Made by a program: the position numbers and the translations under genes. Positions 1 to 8,492 of a stretch of 64,000 nucleotides of DNA are shown piece by piece; position 1 is the stretch's first letter; the number at the start of each line of letters is the position of its first letter. Source of the DNA: Thalassocella blandensis (lineage in GTDB: Bacteria; Pseudomonadota; Gammaproteobacteria; Pseudomonadales; Cellvibrionaceae). The stretch is taken from assembly GCA_902141825.1 (NCBI GenBank), contig CABFPG010000010.1:124001-188000 (forward strand), written 5' to 3'. The notes beneath the pieces were generated by a model. It did no database searches. It was not told the origin of the DNA and saw nothing but the letters and a program-made list of their open reading frames with translations.

Positions 1-1
1 G

Positions 2-1264
2 CGACATGCTCCTCACCAAGGGGATATTCAAGTCAACTTGAAAGATAAAAATCATCGACATCGTCAATCTCATGAGATTGCATTGAGTGCGCGAGAGGCT
101 TTATCGGCCATAGCACACAAGCATCAAGCCACAATCAAAATTGTCGAAGTTCCTCCTGGGCCTCCAGTGTTGGCGCCATTGGTTGCAGAAGTTTACGGTA
201 TTGATTACGACGCTCAAAAGGCCTCGGCCAAGAAGCTTGAAATGGTATTCCGTTCTGCGCAAGACGTTGTGGATGTGGATACCAGTGTGGAATTCCCTCA
301 ACAGAAAACCCATGCTCGCGTTGATCGAGCCAGAGCTGCGTATTTAGGAGTGTCGCAATCTGTAATTGCCAAGACAGTTCAGCTCGCATTTGCTGGAGAT
401 GATGTGACTCATCTACACCGTGAAGATGTGAAATATCCGGTACCTGTTCGCCTTGAGTTGCGCGAAGAATTACAATCCAGCAGAGAGGTGTTGAAAAATT
501 TAAGCGTGCGTTCAAATAGTGGGGCTTTATTGCCTCTCTCCGAAGTTATGCAAATCCATTCAGATCAGCAATCTCAAAGTATCTATCACAAAGATTTAAT
601 GCCTATCGTTTATGTGACTGGCGATGTGGCTGGAAAGACAGATAGTCCATTATACGGCTTGTTGGATATTCGTTCTGCGCTGGCTAAAAGTTCTTTTACT
701 CTCGCAGAGTTTTTTAATCAGATCCCCTCTAATCCATTTGAGTCTAGTTTGAAATGGGATGGTGAGTGGCAGGTCACTTTCGACACTTTTCGTGATATGG
801 GCGCTGCCTATGCCGTCGGTTTAATATTAATTTATCTGTTAGTGGTTGCACAGTTCAGATCTTATGGTTTACCTCTGATTATCATGGCACCAATTCCTCT
901 CACGTTGATCGGTATCTTGCCGGGACATGCCTTGCTCGGCCAACAGTTTACGGCTCCATCGATGATCGGCATGATTGCGCTGGCCGGAATAATCGTGCGC
1001 AATTCTATTTTGCTGGTGGATTTTATTCAGCAACAGGTGGCGGCTGGTTTGCACTTACAACAGGCAACGGTAAGGGCCGCTAGCGTAAGAGCTAAGCCGA
1101 TCCTACTCACCGCTGTCGCAGCCATGATGGGTGGCTTCTTTATTTTAGATGACCCTATCTTTGGCGGCCTGGCTGTATCTTTAATATTTGGTTTGATGGT
1201 GTCCACATTGCTTACGTTGTTAGTGATTCCTGTAGTGTATTACCACTACTTTAGAAAAAATTGA
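2..1264 (+). CDS. RND-family efflux transporter permease, C-terminal part (5' end outside window)
   Basis: The reading frame is open from the first bases of the window, so this is the 3' part of a longer gene. The visible part holds a periplasmic porter-type region followed by a cluster of hydrophobic helices from about 250 residues onward, with the Pro-rich MAPIPLTLIG loop and the RNSILLVDF segment typical of the last transmembrane bundle of RND pumps. RND permeases export substrates by proton antiport, usually with a periplasmic adaptor and an outer-membrane channel. Half of a usual permease of about 1000 residues is visible, so the subfamily (drug or metal) cannot be fixed. A CMD-domain gene follows after 121 bases that carry a tandem repeat. 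Confidence 0.85.
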   Translation, partial: RHAPHQGDIQVNLKDKNHRHRQSHEIALSAREALSAIAHKHQATIKIVEVPPGPPVLAPLVAEVYGIDYDAQKASAKKLEMVFRSAQDVVDVDTSVEFPQQKTHARVDRARAAYLGVSQSVIAKTVQLAFAGDDVTHLHREDVKYPVPVRLELREELQSSREVLKNLSVRSNSGALLPLSEVMQIHSDQQSQSIYHKDLMPIVYVTGDVAGKTDSPLYGLLDIRSALAKSSFTLAEFFNQIPSNPFESSLKWDGEWQVTFDTFRDMGAAYAVGLILIYLLVVAQFRSYGLPLIIMAPIPLTLIGILPGHALLGQQFTAPSMIGMIALAGIIVRNSILLVDFIQQQVAAGLHLQQATVRAASVRAKPILLTAVAAMMGGFFILDDPIFGGLAVSLIFGLMVSTLLTLLVIPVVYYHYFRKN

Positions 1265-1273
1265 TCGACGATG

Positions 1274-1393
1274 TTTATTAGTGGAACGGCAAGTAATCGA
1301 AAGGTTAGTTGTGCAAAGTTTAGTTGTGGAAAGCTTTGTAATGGAAAGCTTTGTATTGGAAAGTTTAGTAATGGAAAGATAAGTTATGGCAAA
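1274..1393 (+). repeat. Degenerate 15-bp tandem array (about 8 units) running into a start codon
   Basis: Eight consecutive 15-base units can be laid out without gaps. Central units read TTTAGTTGTGGAAAG, CTTTGTAATGGAAAG, CTTTGTATTGGAAAG and TTTAGTAATGGAAAG. The last unit contains the ATG of the downstream CMD gene. The array keeps the frame of that gene, so earlier ATGs at 1341 and 1371 open a short upstream frame that stops at 1382. Confidence 0.85.
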
Positions 1394-1727
1394 AGACTTT
1401 AACGGCACTCGACGTGATATACGCGAATATGTAAGTGAACTCAAAAAACTTTCTCCGCAAGCAATGGGGGCATTTTACCAGTTGTCATCCGCAGCACTGG
1501 CAGAAGGAACGCTGTCAGCCAAAACTAAAGAGTTAATTGCCCTGGCTATCGGTGTCGCGCAGCACTGTGATGGATGCATCGCGTTTCATACAAAAAATTT
1601 AAAAGACCTGGGGGCAACACGGCAAGAGATTGCAGAAGTGCTTTCGATGAATATTTATATGGGAGGAGGGCCCGCGTTAATGCTTGCCGCTGATGCATTG
1701 CGTGCTTTTGATCAAGCTTCGGAGTAA
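1386..1727 (+). CDS. Carboxymuconolactone decarboxylase / AhpD-like protein
   Basis: This 113-residue protein is the size of a single CMD domain. The motif QHCDGCIAFHTKNL (about residues 55-68) carries the C-x2-C pair and following His of the AhpD-like group, which act as thiol-based peroxidase partners or alkylhydroperoxidases. The later AEVLSMNIYMGGGPALMLAADAL helix region fits the same fold. The Cys pair favours a redox role over a true decarboxylase, but the substrate is unknown. The ATG at 1386 is the only sensible start; it sits in the last unit of a 15-bp tandem array and no clear Shine-Dalgarno sequence precedes it, although each repeat unit carries a GGAAAG that may act weakly. Confidence 0.85.
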   Translation: MAKDFNGTRRDIREYVSELKKLSPQAMGAFYQLSSAALAEGTLSAKTKELIALAIGVAQHCDGCIAFHTKNLKDLGATRQEIAEVLSMNIYMGGGPALMLAADALRAFDQASE

Positions 1728-2494
1728 GCATTAGAGTACGCCTTAAGTATTGGCGATTGATTGTACGCATCTTCTTACACAGTGCAGAGATTTTGTAGGA
1801 TATCTCGCACAAGGCTTGTAGCATTTCTCCTCTTTTACCTAATGCGGCGTAATGCGAACATATGGTGAGGCCGCCGCCAACTACCGGCTTTTTTGCCTGG
1901 GACTTGGCTATTGTGCCGGTGGTGGCCACCCTGATGGTTGCAGGGCATTCGGAAGCATTATGTTTAGTTTTTTGAACATCGGTTCGAAAATTGGTGAATA
2001 CGGTTTTTATCGAATATTTACGATAATCGCGAGTGTAAAAAACCGCTTATGTTTCCAGTTCATGTGAGCTAGAAACATTGAATGCCCTGTTGTCACAAGT
2101 TAAATGAATAGACTTCATTATTACATTTTCTCGCTTCAAGCCGTTCCACATTTTACGTTAATGAAAATACGTTGACGGAAAACCCCAGATGCTAAAGCAT
2201 TGTTTTTAACGTTTTATCCGATCTTTATTTGTTGCATGAGCTTGGGCGAAGGGTGCTTCATCACTTCCAGTCTTTCACCTTTCAGCGGGTAATTTAGTCA
2301 TTGCTGTTCCACGCAGAAAACGGCATGTATTCGTTTGTAACGCTTTCTACGTATATAGCAGTCAGGGAAATCTGTTTAAGGTGATGTAAATTGCCGCGTA
2401 TATAACTGCCAGATAACACATTGGAAGTGAACCACTTCACTCTCAGGTGCGTACAACCTGCATTCGTTCATGATGACAAAGGTGGATACCCCAT
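1728..2494. other. Gene-free stretch of about 770 bases
   Basis: Only short unconvincing reading frames lie here, with no recognisable protein, tRNA or transposon ends. The stretch is of mixed composition and looks like non-coding or decayed sequence. An AAAGGTGG close to 2480 probably serves as ribosome-binding site for the next gene. Confidence 0.5.
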
Positions 2495-3172
2495 ATGTTA
2501 TTTGCTTGGCAACGCGCTATTTCTAATTTCGTACTCTGCATCGGCTTTAGACTGCGGCAGTTAGTAGGTCAAAATACCACTTTTATTCGGACGGCAAAAT
2601 GGGGCGCGCTGGTGGGCTTATTGTCCACGATTCTTGGTTGTGGGTCGGTGAACGTTAGTGAATATGAAGGTTTAACACCCGAGTTTGATGTTCGCGAGTT
2701 CTTTAATGGCGAGCTTAAAGCGCACGGTATTGTCAAGAATCGTTCAGGGAAAATGATACGCTACTTTGTGGCGGATATTAAAGCCACGTGGAAAGATGGT
2801 ACTGGCACACTGGAAGAAACATTTGTATTTAACGACGGGGAAAAACAATATCGTACGTGGACATTGACTCCACAAGACTCGGCGCCCACCTCGGGTTCTG
2901 AAAAAGACTCCGGCGGGCGGTCAGGAAAAACCCCTCAACAATATATAGGTACAGCCTCGGATGTAATTGGCCAGGCAGAGTTAACCTCGTCGGGTAATGC
3001 GCTGTTTTTAAATTACGTGCTACGTATACCGTATAAGGACGATACTATTGACATTACGGTTGACGATCGAATGTATCTCATTGAAGACAATCTGCTAATT
3101 AATGAATCGGCGATGTTCAAATTTGGATTTAATGTTGGTGAAGTGGTGTTGACCATCCAAAAACTGCCTTAA
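2495..3172 (+). CDS. DUF3833-family lipoprotein
   Basis: The mature part resembles the DUF3833 family of small Gram-negative lipoproteins of unknown function: the hallmarks are a Cys followed by a SVNVSEYEG-like start, DVREFFNGELKAHGIVKNRSG, the FVFNDGEKQYRTWTL stretch, GTASDVIGQA and a final FGFNVGEVVLTI strand. A hydrophobic segment ends in ILGC, with the lipid-accepting Cys at residue 49. The N-terminal extension before it is unusually long (about 34 residues), so the true start may be wrong, though no good start codon lies between. A Ser/Gly/Lys-rich insert (about residues 130-150, PTSGSEKDSGGRSGK) splits two conserved strands. A family relation is likely; the function is not known. Confidence 0.75.
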   Translation: MLFAWQRAISNFVLCIGFRLRQLVGQNTTFIRTAKWGALVGLLSTILGCGSVNVSEYEGLTPEFDVREFFNGELKAHGIVKNRSGKMIRYFVADIKATWKDGTGTLEETFVFNDGEKQYRTWTLTPQDSAPTSGSEKDSGGRSGKTPQQYIGTASDVIGQAELTSSGNALFLNYVLRIPYKDDTIDITVDDRMYLIEDNLLINESAMFKFGFNVGEVVLTIQKLP

Positions 3173-3186
3173 GGCTGCATTAAAAG

Positions 3187-4020
3187 TTAGGGCCAAAGTA
3201 CGGTAGGGATATTGCCTTGTTTAATCATAGCGGCAATATCCATGCTCACAGCAACGCCGGCGTGCACAAAAAAGCCACCCCAGATTGATCTGGAGCGCAA
3301 AGCCAGAATGCCCAAAAACAATCCGAATAAGATTGCTCCAGTGGCTTCCAGCCAAAGCTTGGGAAAGTGGATCATTAAATACGGGACACACATTACCCAC
3401 ACGGCGTTCGCGCCGATAGCAGGCCTCAACGATTGAAGGAAGAATCCTCTAAAGAAAAATTCGAGGCAAATAAATTGTGTGAGGTAAAGTAATTCCCATG
3501 CAATGAAGTCGAACCAGCTGCGACCAGCGAGTTTGTAAAAGGGGTAGTGGTTCACAAAGTCCTGTCCCTGACTCACAATAACAATAAAAACGAGAATGGG
3601 GCTGAGTAAAAGCGCGTATCCTCGCCAGTGAACCAAGCTTTCATTGAGTTTCCAACCCATATCAATAAAGCGTTGTCGCAAGAAGTATTTAATCACTAAA
3701 TATGGCAGCAGGACATAGCCAACCACATGCCAAAACGTCCACCATACATAACCGAGCAAACGATGAAATTCAAGTTTGTGAAAAGCCTGGAGAGTGCTGC
3801 CCGCTTTATGTCCGATGAGTGTATCGTACAAATCCAGAGTTGCGCGCAATGTTGAATTGTATTTCATGTAATGGATGATGAGCAGACAGACAGCAACACA
3901 GGCCAGGGTGTAAAACACCTGGCGTAAGGCCTCTTGCCTTGGTAAGGAGTAAGACGGAGCGCTTGCATCTATCTCGTCCAAAACGGTTAAGATATTCTTA
4001 GGGTTTAACATTGCAAGCAT
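3187..4020 (-). CDS. CPBP-family intramembrane metalloprotease homologue, possibly with altered active site
   Basis: The 277-residue protein has about seven hydrophobic helices and the three CPBP (Rce1/Abi) landmarks: CLEFFFRG in place of EExxxR, YLMIH in place of FxxxH, and HAGVAVSMD as the third motif. CPBP proteases cleave substrates within the membrane; in Rce1 the first Glu of EExxxR is catalytic. Here the first Glu is Leu, while the second Glu, the Arg and both His remain, so activity is uncertain. The gene is convergent with the DUF3833 gene (14 bases apart) and followed upstream by a TSUP transporter gene on the same strand. Its substrate and role are unknown. Confidence 0.8.
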   Translation of the reverse strand: MLAMLNPKNILTVLDEIDASAPSYSLPRQEALRQVFYTLACVAVCLLIIHYMKYNSTLRATLDLYDTLIGHKAGSTLQAFHKLEFHRLLGYVWWTFWHVVGYVLLPYLVIKYFLRQRFIDMGWKLNESLVHWRGYALLLSPILVFIVIVSQGQDFVNHYPFYKLAGRSWFDFIAWELLYLTQFICLEFFFRGFFLQSLRPAIGANAVWVMCVPYLMIHFPKLWLEATGAILFGLFLGILALRSRSIWGGFFVHAGVAVSMDIAAMIKQGNIPTVLWP

Positions 4021-4075
4021 GGTCTCTACCTGTTTTGAGGATGAATGTATTTACGTCTGGCGCGTTGAGCTAGGG

Positions 4076-4114
4076 GCGAAAGCAACGAGCGAAAGTAGGG
4101 GGTGAAAGCATCGG
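4076..4114. repeat. Short 13-bp tandem repeat (3 units)
   Basis: GCGAAAG recurs at 4076 and 4089 and as GTGAAAG at 4102, giving a strict 13-base period over three units between the CPBP and TSUP genes. This is a short and weak array, listed because similar arrays recur through the window. Confidence 0.5.
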
Positions 4115-4188
4115 GCCGGCATTCAGTCCGCACTCTTTTAATGTTAACAGCATAGCCGAGACTAAATGCCAGAATCTTAAATGAAAAC

Positions 4189-4956
4189 TTAAGCCAGTGC
4201 CTGTACCAATAAAGATACACCGACAAAGACAGTCACGCATTCAAAAATGCGTTTAATAAATGGGTTGCCATATTTTAACGCAACATGAGCTCCCCAATAA
4301 CCTCCCGCAATAGATCCAAGTAAGAGCATGGGCAGCCATGACCATTGAACAGGAGCGAGTAACGTCAGCGTGGCGGCCCCTGTTCCATTCCAAAACATGC
4401 CCACCAGAATCATGGTATAGGCGGTGGCTCTCTTATAGTCGAAGCCGAACCAGGTAATTAACCACATTGTCACAAACATACCTGTTCCCGACGTTAGCGA
4501 GCCGTTAAAAACCCCTAGAAAAAACAAGCCGGCCGCTCCGATGGACATGCCCCAGCCGTCGCGGTGCTTCGCTTCAAATTCATGGCCAAGAGTCTTTTTC
4601 AGGTATGAGTAAATGCCGAGGCCCATGGTGAGTAACCCCAAAGCGATTTTTGCCAGATGCTCTGGAATTTCTAAAATTATATTAGCACCAAGTACCACCC
4701 CGGGAATCCCGGCGATTAGCATCAATACGGCGAAGCGCAGCTCGATGTTGTTTGCCTTGCTATGTTTGATGGTGGCGCCCACTCCAAGTGCGACGGTAGC
4801 AATTTTATGTGTTGCCAGAGCAATAGAAAAAGGTAGCCCTAAAAATATGAGGGCGGGCAGTTGCAATAAACCGGCACCGCCTCCCGCCATTGCTGACAGC
4901 AAATTTGCCGCCAGGGATACAATCAGTAAAATAATTTGTTGAAGTAAATCATCCAT
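4189..4956 (-). CDS. Sulfite exporter TauE/SafE (TSUP) family transporter
   Basis: The roughly 255-residue hydrophobic protein has the two-repeat architecture of TSUP carriers. The first half holds GGGAGLLQLPALIFLGLP followed by ATHKIATVALG, and the second half repeats the pattern with GTGMFVTMWLITWFGFDYKRATAYTM and GSIAGGYWGAHVALKYG. TSUP proteins move sulfite, sulfonates or related organic anions across the inner membrane; the substrate here is not evident. The start is placed at the ATG giving MDDLLQQ, which overlaps the stop of the upstream glycosyltransferase-like gene by 8 bases; another ATG pair 18-21 bases upstream is possible. The overlap suggests one transcript with that gene. Confidence 0.9.
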   Translation of the reverse strand: MDDLLQQIILLIVSLAANLLSAMAGGGAGLLQLPALIFLGLPFSIALATHKIATVALGVGATIKHSKANNIELRFAVLMLIAGIPGVVLGANIILEIPEHLAKIALGLLTMGLGIYSYLKKTLGHEFEAKHRDGWGMSIGAAGLFFLGVFNGSLTSGTGMFVTMWLITWFGFDYKRATAYTMILVGMFWNGTGAATLTLLAPVQWSWLPMLLLGSIAGGYWGAHVALKYGNPFIKRIFECVTVFVGVSLLVQALA

Positions 4957-6271
4957 GGTGAATGCGTAGCTCATCAAATTCTATCAGGCAGGTTTTTAAA
5001 TTTTTTGCAGGGGCATAGCCGTGTTGTATGTGTCGAACAAATTTCAATGTTAAAAACGCATCAAACCACTGATGGAATTGGGTTAGTACGGCGCTGGTGG
5101 TACGGCACTGTTTAGTCGCGTGTCGGCAAAAGGCATCAATGCCCAGCGCTTGCATTGTGTTTTGCAGCTGCTCAACAGTCGCGGGGTTTAAACCATGTGT
5201 TTGTTTATCGTGTAAGACTTTCCAATCGACGCAGCCAGTTATTAGCACGGTCTCAAGCAGTGCGGGCAAATGAGAATACAACAATTTCAGCGGAATAAAA
5301 CACTGTGGGCTGTAATACACATATGGCTGATCCTGCTCTTGTTGGTGGATGATTTTTTCTACAGCGGGACCAGTGCCGAAAGGAACCCGTTTGGACAGGC
5401 GTGCTTGAATTTGAATGCAAATGGTCGGTTCGCTTTCTACCTTGCCAACTTTTGCGAGTTTATTTAACAAATAAAAATCCTCTGCCCCGGCACGCTTCGG
5501 GAAGCCTCTTACCTGGCAGTAGGCGTTTATATTAACTGCTAAAGTGCTGCCTAGTGTATGGAATGCATAGGGTGAACCTGCCCAGTGTAATGCATCTCGG
5601 TAATATTTTATTGCAGACTCGTATTGTCGGGTGGATTGTAAAACCCGGTCGCTGAGTTCTGAGGCGGCTTGCAAATCAACATGTGTAAAGTTGAAAACTT
5701 TGGCGGCCACATTAGGGAGGTTATTATCGAGAGACGAGGTGTTGATGTGCGTGTTTTGGTCGTCTGCAAAATAATTGCCCGGTAGAATGGCATCGGCGTC
5801 TGTGGAATAGATCCAGGGTGATTGAACCATGTTTGCCTGAATTAATTGCACGGCGATATCACAACCAATTTTTCTGGCATGACCTACGCCCTGTTTTTTT
5901 TGCAATTGATTCGGCGCTTGAAAGCGATCAATTAATAAAATGTGTGTCGATTGAATTTTTAAATAATAAACATGATCCTGTCGAATAGTGTCGTCACTTT
6001 TTAACAACAGTGCATCAAACAGCACACGATTTGCATTCGATTGCGAAGCATCACAGTCTTCATGCTGGTTGATGACCAGAATCAGCAGGTTGTTACTGGC
6101 ATGTTGGCTGTTAATCCAGCGATCTACAAATGCGATTTGTTCAGCCAACACCGGAATCACCAGCGCGTGATGATAGGTCGGGTGTTCGCAGGAATTGAAC
6201 AGTCGGCGCGCCGTCGCACTGTCAGCTTCTGCATATTTTGTAAGGTATTGCTGGATTGCCTTGGTTTGCAT
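4949..6271 (-). CDS. Glycosyltransferase-like protein (GT-A / GT2 type)
   Basis: The 440-residue protein has GT2-like landmarks: an early ALVIPVLAE strand, a DxD-type STDADAILP motif near residue 158-166 that would bind metal and nucleotide sugar, and GFPKRAGAEDFYLLNKLAK near residue 275-295, which matches the acceptor-side ED motif of processive and single-addition GT2 enzymes. No transmembrane helix or signal peptide is visible, so it is likely cytoplasmic. The last 150 residues match nothing I recognise. Donor and acceptor are unknown. It overlaps the start of the TSUP gene, so the two are probably co-transcribed. The family assignment rests on motifs only. Confidence 0.65.
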   Translation of the reverse strand: MQTKAIQQYLTKYAEADSATARRLFNSCEHPTYHHALVIPVLAEQIAFVDRWINSQHASNNLLILVINQHEDCDASQSNANRVLFDALLLKSDDTIRQDHVYYLKIQSTHILLIDRFQAPNQLQKKQGVGHARKIGCDIAVQLIQANMVQSPWIYSTDADAILPGNYFADDQNTHINTSSLDNNLPNVAAKVFNFTHVDLQAASELSDRVLQSTRQYESAIKYYRDALHWAGSPYAFHTLGSTLAVNINAYCQVRGFPKRAGAEDFYLLNKLAKVGKVESEPTICIQIQARLSKRVPFGTGPAVEKIIHQQEQDQPYVYYSPQCFIPLKLLYSHLPALLETVLITGCVDWKVLHDKQTHGLNPATVEQLQNTMQALGIDAFCRHATKQCRTTSAVLTQFHQWFDAFLTLKFVRHIQHGYAPAKNLKTCLIEFDELRIHHG

Positions 6272-6325
6272 AGTCCTGATAGTGGATCATTCTACCTGAT
6301 TAAGTTTGTGTGGCTGTCTCACTGA

Positions 6326-6898
6326 TTAATGCAGTGCGGCAACGATAGGAAGCTCTGCGCAAATTTGGGCTTCATCATTTAGCAGTGTATCCAGACGCGC
6401 GTCTATTTGGTCGCCTGAGAAATAATTTCTAGCGAGATCCACAAATAGGTTTTCATGACGGGACTCTGATTCCGCAATGGCAACGTAGAAGTTTTTGAGC
6501 ATGCCGTCCGGCAGCGCTTGAGCCACCAAACCGAATCGTTCGCAGCCTCTGGCTTCTATTATTCCGGCGATTAACAAGCGATCAAGAAAATACACATCAC
6601 TGCCTTTTCGCTGTAGCTTACGCAGGTTCAAAACATAGTGATCTTTTTTATCTGCCCCTAAGATCAAACCTCGCTCGTGCATGATTTTTACGACTTCCCG
6701 AAAATGTGTCATTTCCTCAATGGAAAGATCAATCATGGCCTTGACCAACTCGGGGCGGTCTGGATAGTGGGACAACATTGATACCGCCATGCCAGAGGCT
6801 TTTTTCTCGGCAGCGGCATGATCGATTAAAAATGCGTCGAAGTCGTTCATTACGGCTTCAACCCAGGCGTCTGAAGTGGCATAGCGAAGTTTGCACAT
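6326..6898 (-). CDS. miaE: tRNA-(ms2io6A) hydroxylase MiaE
   Basis: MiaE is a non-haem di-iron oxygenase that hydroxylates the isopentenyl group of ms2i6A at position 37 of tRNAs. The protein has the ferritin-like four-helix pattern with iron ligands in SIEEMTHF (E..H), EARGCERF and ESESRHENLF. The open frame extends far upstream, but family similarity begins at SDAWVEAV, so I place the start at the ATG at 6898 (190 residues), matching the short Pseudomonas-type enzyme. The Shine-Dalgarno sequence is poor. It is divergent from fabV, and the shared region holds a clear promoter for fabV. Confidence 0.9.
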   Translation of the reverse strand: MCKLRYATSDAWVEAVMNDFDAFLIDHAAAEKKASGMAVSMLSHYPDRPELVKAMIDLSIEEMTHFREVVKIMHERGLILGADKKDHYVLNLRKLQRKGSDVYFLDRLLIAGIIEARGCERFGLVAQALPDGMLKNFYVAIAESESRHENLFVDLARNYFSGDQIDARLDTLLNDEAQICAELPIVAALH

Positions 6899-6963
6899 AA
6901 GGGAATTCTGGTCTTTCTCGTTTAATAATCGGGATACAACCCACCGTTTGGCTTGTCTCAACC

Positions 6964-6991
6964 TTGTACAGGGGTCGGCTTGCGTTATAAT
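6964..6991 (+). promoter_or_regulatory. Sigma70-type promoter for fabV
   Basis: TTGTAC at 6964-6969 and a perfect TATAAT at 6986-6991 are 16 bases apart. Transcription would start near 6998, followed by a GC-rich start region, and run through a 90-base leader into fabV. Confidence 0.65.
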
Positions 6992-6998
6992 GCGCGGC

Positions 6999-7034
6999 GA
7001 CCTCGCACAAAACTGTACAAAAACTGTGCGGGTC
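6999..7034 (+). promoter_or_regulatory. 5'-terminal hairpin in the fabV leader
   Basis: GACC-T-CGCACA at 6999-7009 pairs with TGTGCGGGTC at 7025-7034, ten pairs with a one-base bulge and a 15-base loop. The stem begins almost exactly where the predicted transcript starts, so it could shield the 5' end of the RNA or overlap a regulator site. Confidence 0.5.
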
Positions 7035-7088
7035 TCCACCAACAGCCGGTCATTATACGCATGACTGCGTGAAATACAGGATAAAAGC

Positions 7089-8273
7089 ATGATTATTAAA
7101 CCCAAAGTTCGCGGATTTATCTGTATCAATACACATCCCAAGGGATGTGCTGCCAATGTGCAACAACAAATTGATTACGTGAAGCAACAGGGGCCAATTG
7201 AAGGCGGACCCAAGAATGTATTGGTGATCGGTGCATCGACCGGGTACGGGCTTGCCTCTCGGATTAACGCAGCCTTTGGTTGCGGCGCCAAAACTTTGGG
7301 CTTGTTTTTTGAAAAACCACCAACGGAAAAAAAGCCAGCCACGGCGGGTTATTATAATTCCGCCGCTTTTGAAGCGGCCGCTTCCGCTGAAGGTTTGTAC
7401 GCGAAAAGCTTAAATGGCGATGCTTTTTCGAATGAATTAAAAGCAAAAACTATTGAAACCATCAAGCAGGATTTAGGTAAGGTGGATTTAGTCGTTTACA
7501 GTCTCGCGTCTCCGCGTCGTACGGACCCGAATACAGGGGAAACGTACAACTCCGTATTGAAACCGATCAACCAGACATACACCAGTAAAGGTTTGAACAC
7601 GGATACGCTGAAGATTTCTGAGTACACCATTGAGCCGGCAAGTGAAGAGGAAATTGCCAGCACCGTTAAAGTGATGGGTGGCGAAGACTGGGAAATGTGG
7701 ATGGACCAGTTAAGTGCTGCCGGTGTTCTGGCTGACGGCTGTAAAACAGTGGCTTATACGTATCTGGGTGATAAATTAACCTGGCCGATTTATGGTAAGG
7801 CCACCATTGGTAAAGCGAAAGAAGACCTGGATCGAGCGGCCGATGCGATCAGTGCAAAATTGTCTGGCATTAGCGGTCAGGCCAATGTCGCTGTTTTAAA
7901 AGCTGTAGTAACACAAGCCAGCTCTGCCATTCCTATTATGCCGCTGTATCTTTCCATTCTGTTTAAAGTAATGAAAGACGCGGGCACTCATGAAGGTTGC
8001 ATTGAGCAGCTCTACCGTTTATTTACAGAGTGCTTGTACACAGACTCTCCTCGTTTGGATGATGGCAATCGCTTCCGAGTGGATGAGTTGGAACTTGATC
8101 CTGCGATTCAGTCGAAAGTCGAAGAAATTTGGCCACAGGTGACGGAAGAAAATCTGCAGGAGTTGGCAGATTTTAAAGCATACAATCAAGAATTTTTACG
8201 CCTGTTTGGATTTGAGATTGAGGGTGTGGATTACGAAGAGGACGTTGACACGATAGTGCCAGCTAATTTCTAA
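7089..8273 (+). CDS. fabV: Enoyl-ACP reductase FabV
   Basis: FabV catalyses the last, NADH-dependent step of each fatty-acid elongation cycle and is the triclosan-tolerant alternative to FabI. The 394-residue length fits the family. The cofactor site appears as [11 protein letters not shown] (residues 45-54) and the catalytic pair as Y235-x8-K244 within [10 protein letters not shown], the long spacing that separates FabV from FabI. The N-terminal [14 protein letters not shown] and the C-terminal [13 protein letters not shown] stretches are typical. A strong terminator follows at once, so the gene is probably transcribed alone from the promoter at 6964. Confidence 0.97.
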   Translation: MIIKPKVRGFICINTHPKGCAANVQQQIDYVKQQGPIEGGPKNVLVIGASTGYGLASRINAAFGCGAKTLGLFFEKPPTEKKPATAGYYNSAAFEAAASAEGLYAKSLNGDAFSNELKAKTIETIKQDLGKVDLVVYSLASPRRTDPNTGETYNSVLKPINQTYTSKGLNTDTLKISEYTIEPASEEEIASTVKVMGGEDWEMWMDQLSAAGVLADGCKTVAYTYLGDKLTWPIYGKATIGKAKEDLDRAADAISAKLSGISGQANVAVLKAVVTQASSAIPIMPLYLSILFKVMKDAGTHEGCIEQLYRLFTECLYTDSPRLDDGNRFRVDELELDPAIQSKVEEIWPQVTEENLQELADFKAYNQEFLRLFGFEIEGVDYEEDVDTIVPANF

Positions 8274-8287
8274 CGTTAATCAATTGT

Positions 8288-8316
8288 AAAACGGCCGGAA
8301 TTCCCGGCCGTTTTTA
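8288..8316 (+). terminator. Rho-independent terminator after fabV
   Basis: ACGGCCGG and CCGGCCGT form an 8-bp stem with a short AATTC loop, followed by a run of T from 8310. Confidence 0.9.
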
Positions 8317-8369
8317 TTTGTGGCATATTCTTTGTGGGTTGCCTGCACAATGCAGAGAGAGTTTTATGA

Positions 8370-8425
8370 CTCCTTCAAGACGGCTCCTTCAAGATAGCTC
8401 TTTCAAGAAGGCTCCTTCAAGACGA
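8370..8425 (+). repeat. 14-bp tandem array (4 units)
   Basis: Units CTCCTTCAAGACGG, CTCCTTCAAGATAG, CTCTTTCAAGAAGG and CTCCTTCAAGACGA follow without gaps; a fifth, weaker unit (CACCGTACAAGACC) continues the pattern. The array lies about 70 bases before tas, between the fabV terminator and the tas start. Confidence 0.85.
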
Positions 8426-8492
8426 CACCGTACAAGACCGGCCTATAAGCCAACGCAATTTTTTAATTCTCAATTAAAAAGAGGAGCGAACA

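Noticed and set aside
1852-2067. Open frame of 71 codons in the gap after the CMD gene
   Set aside because: No ribosome-binding site, odd composition and no recognisable motif; overlapping frames on the other strand are as long.
4026-4226. Minus-strand frame between the CPBP and TSUP genes
   Set aside because: Arg-rich composition, overlaps the TSUP 3' end and contains the 13-bp repeat; no protein-like pattern.
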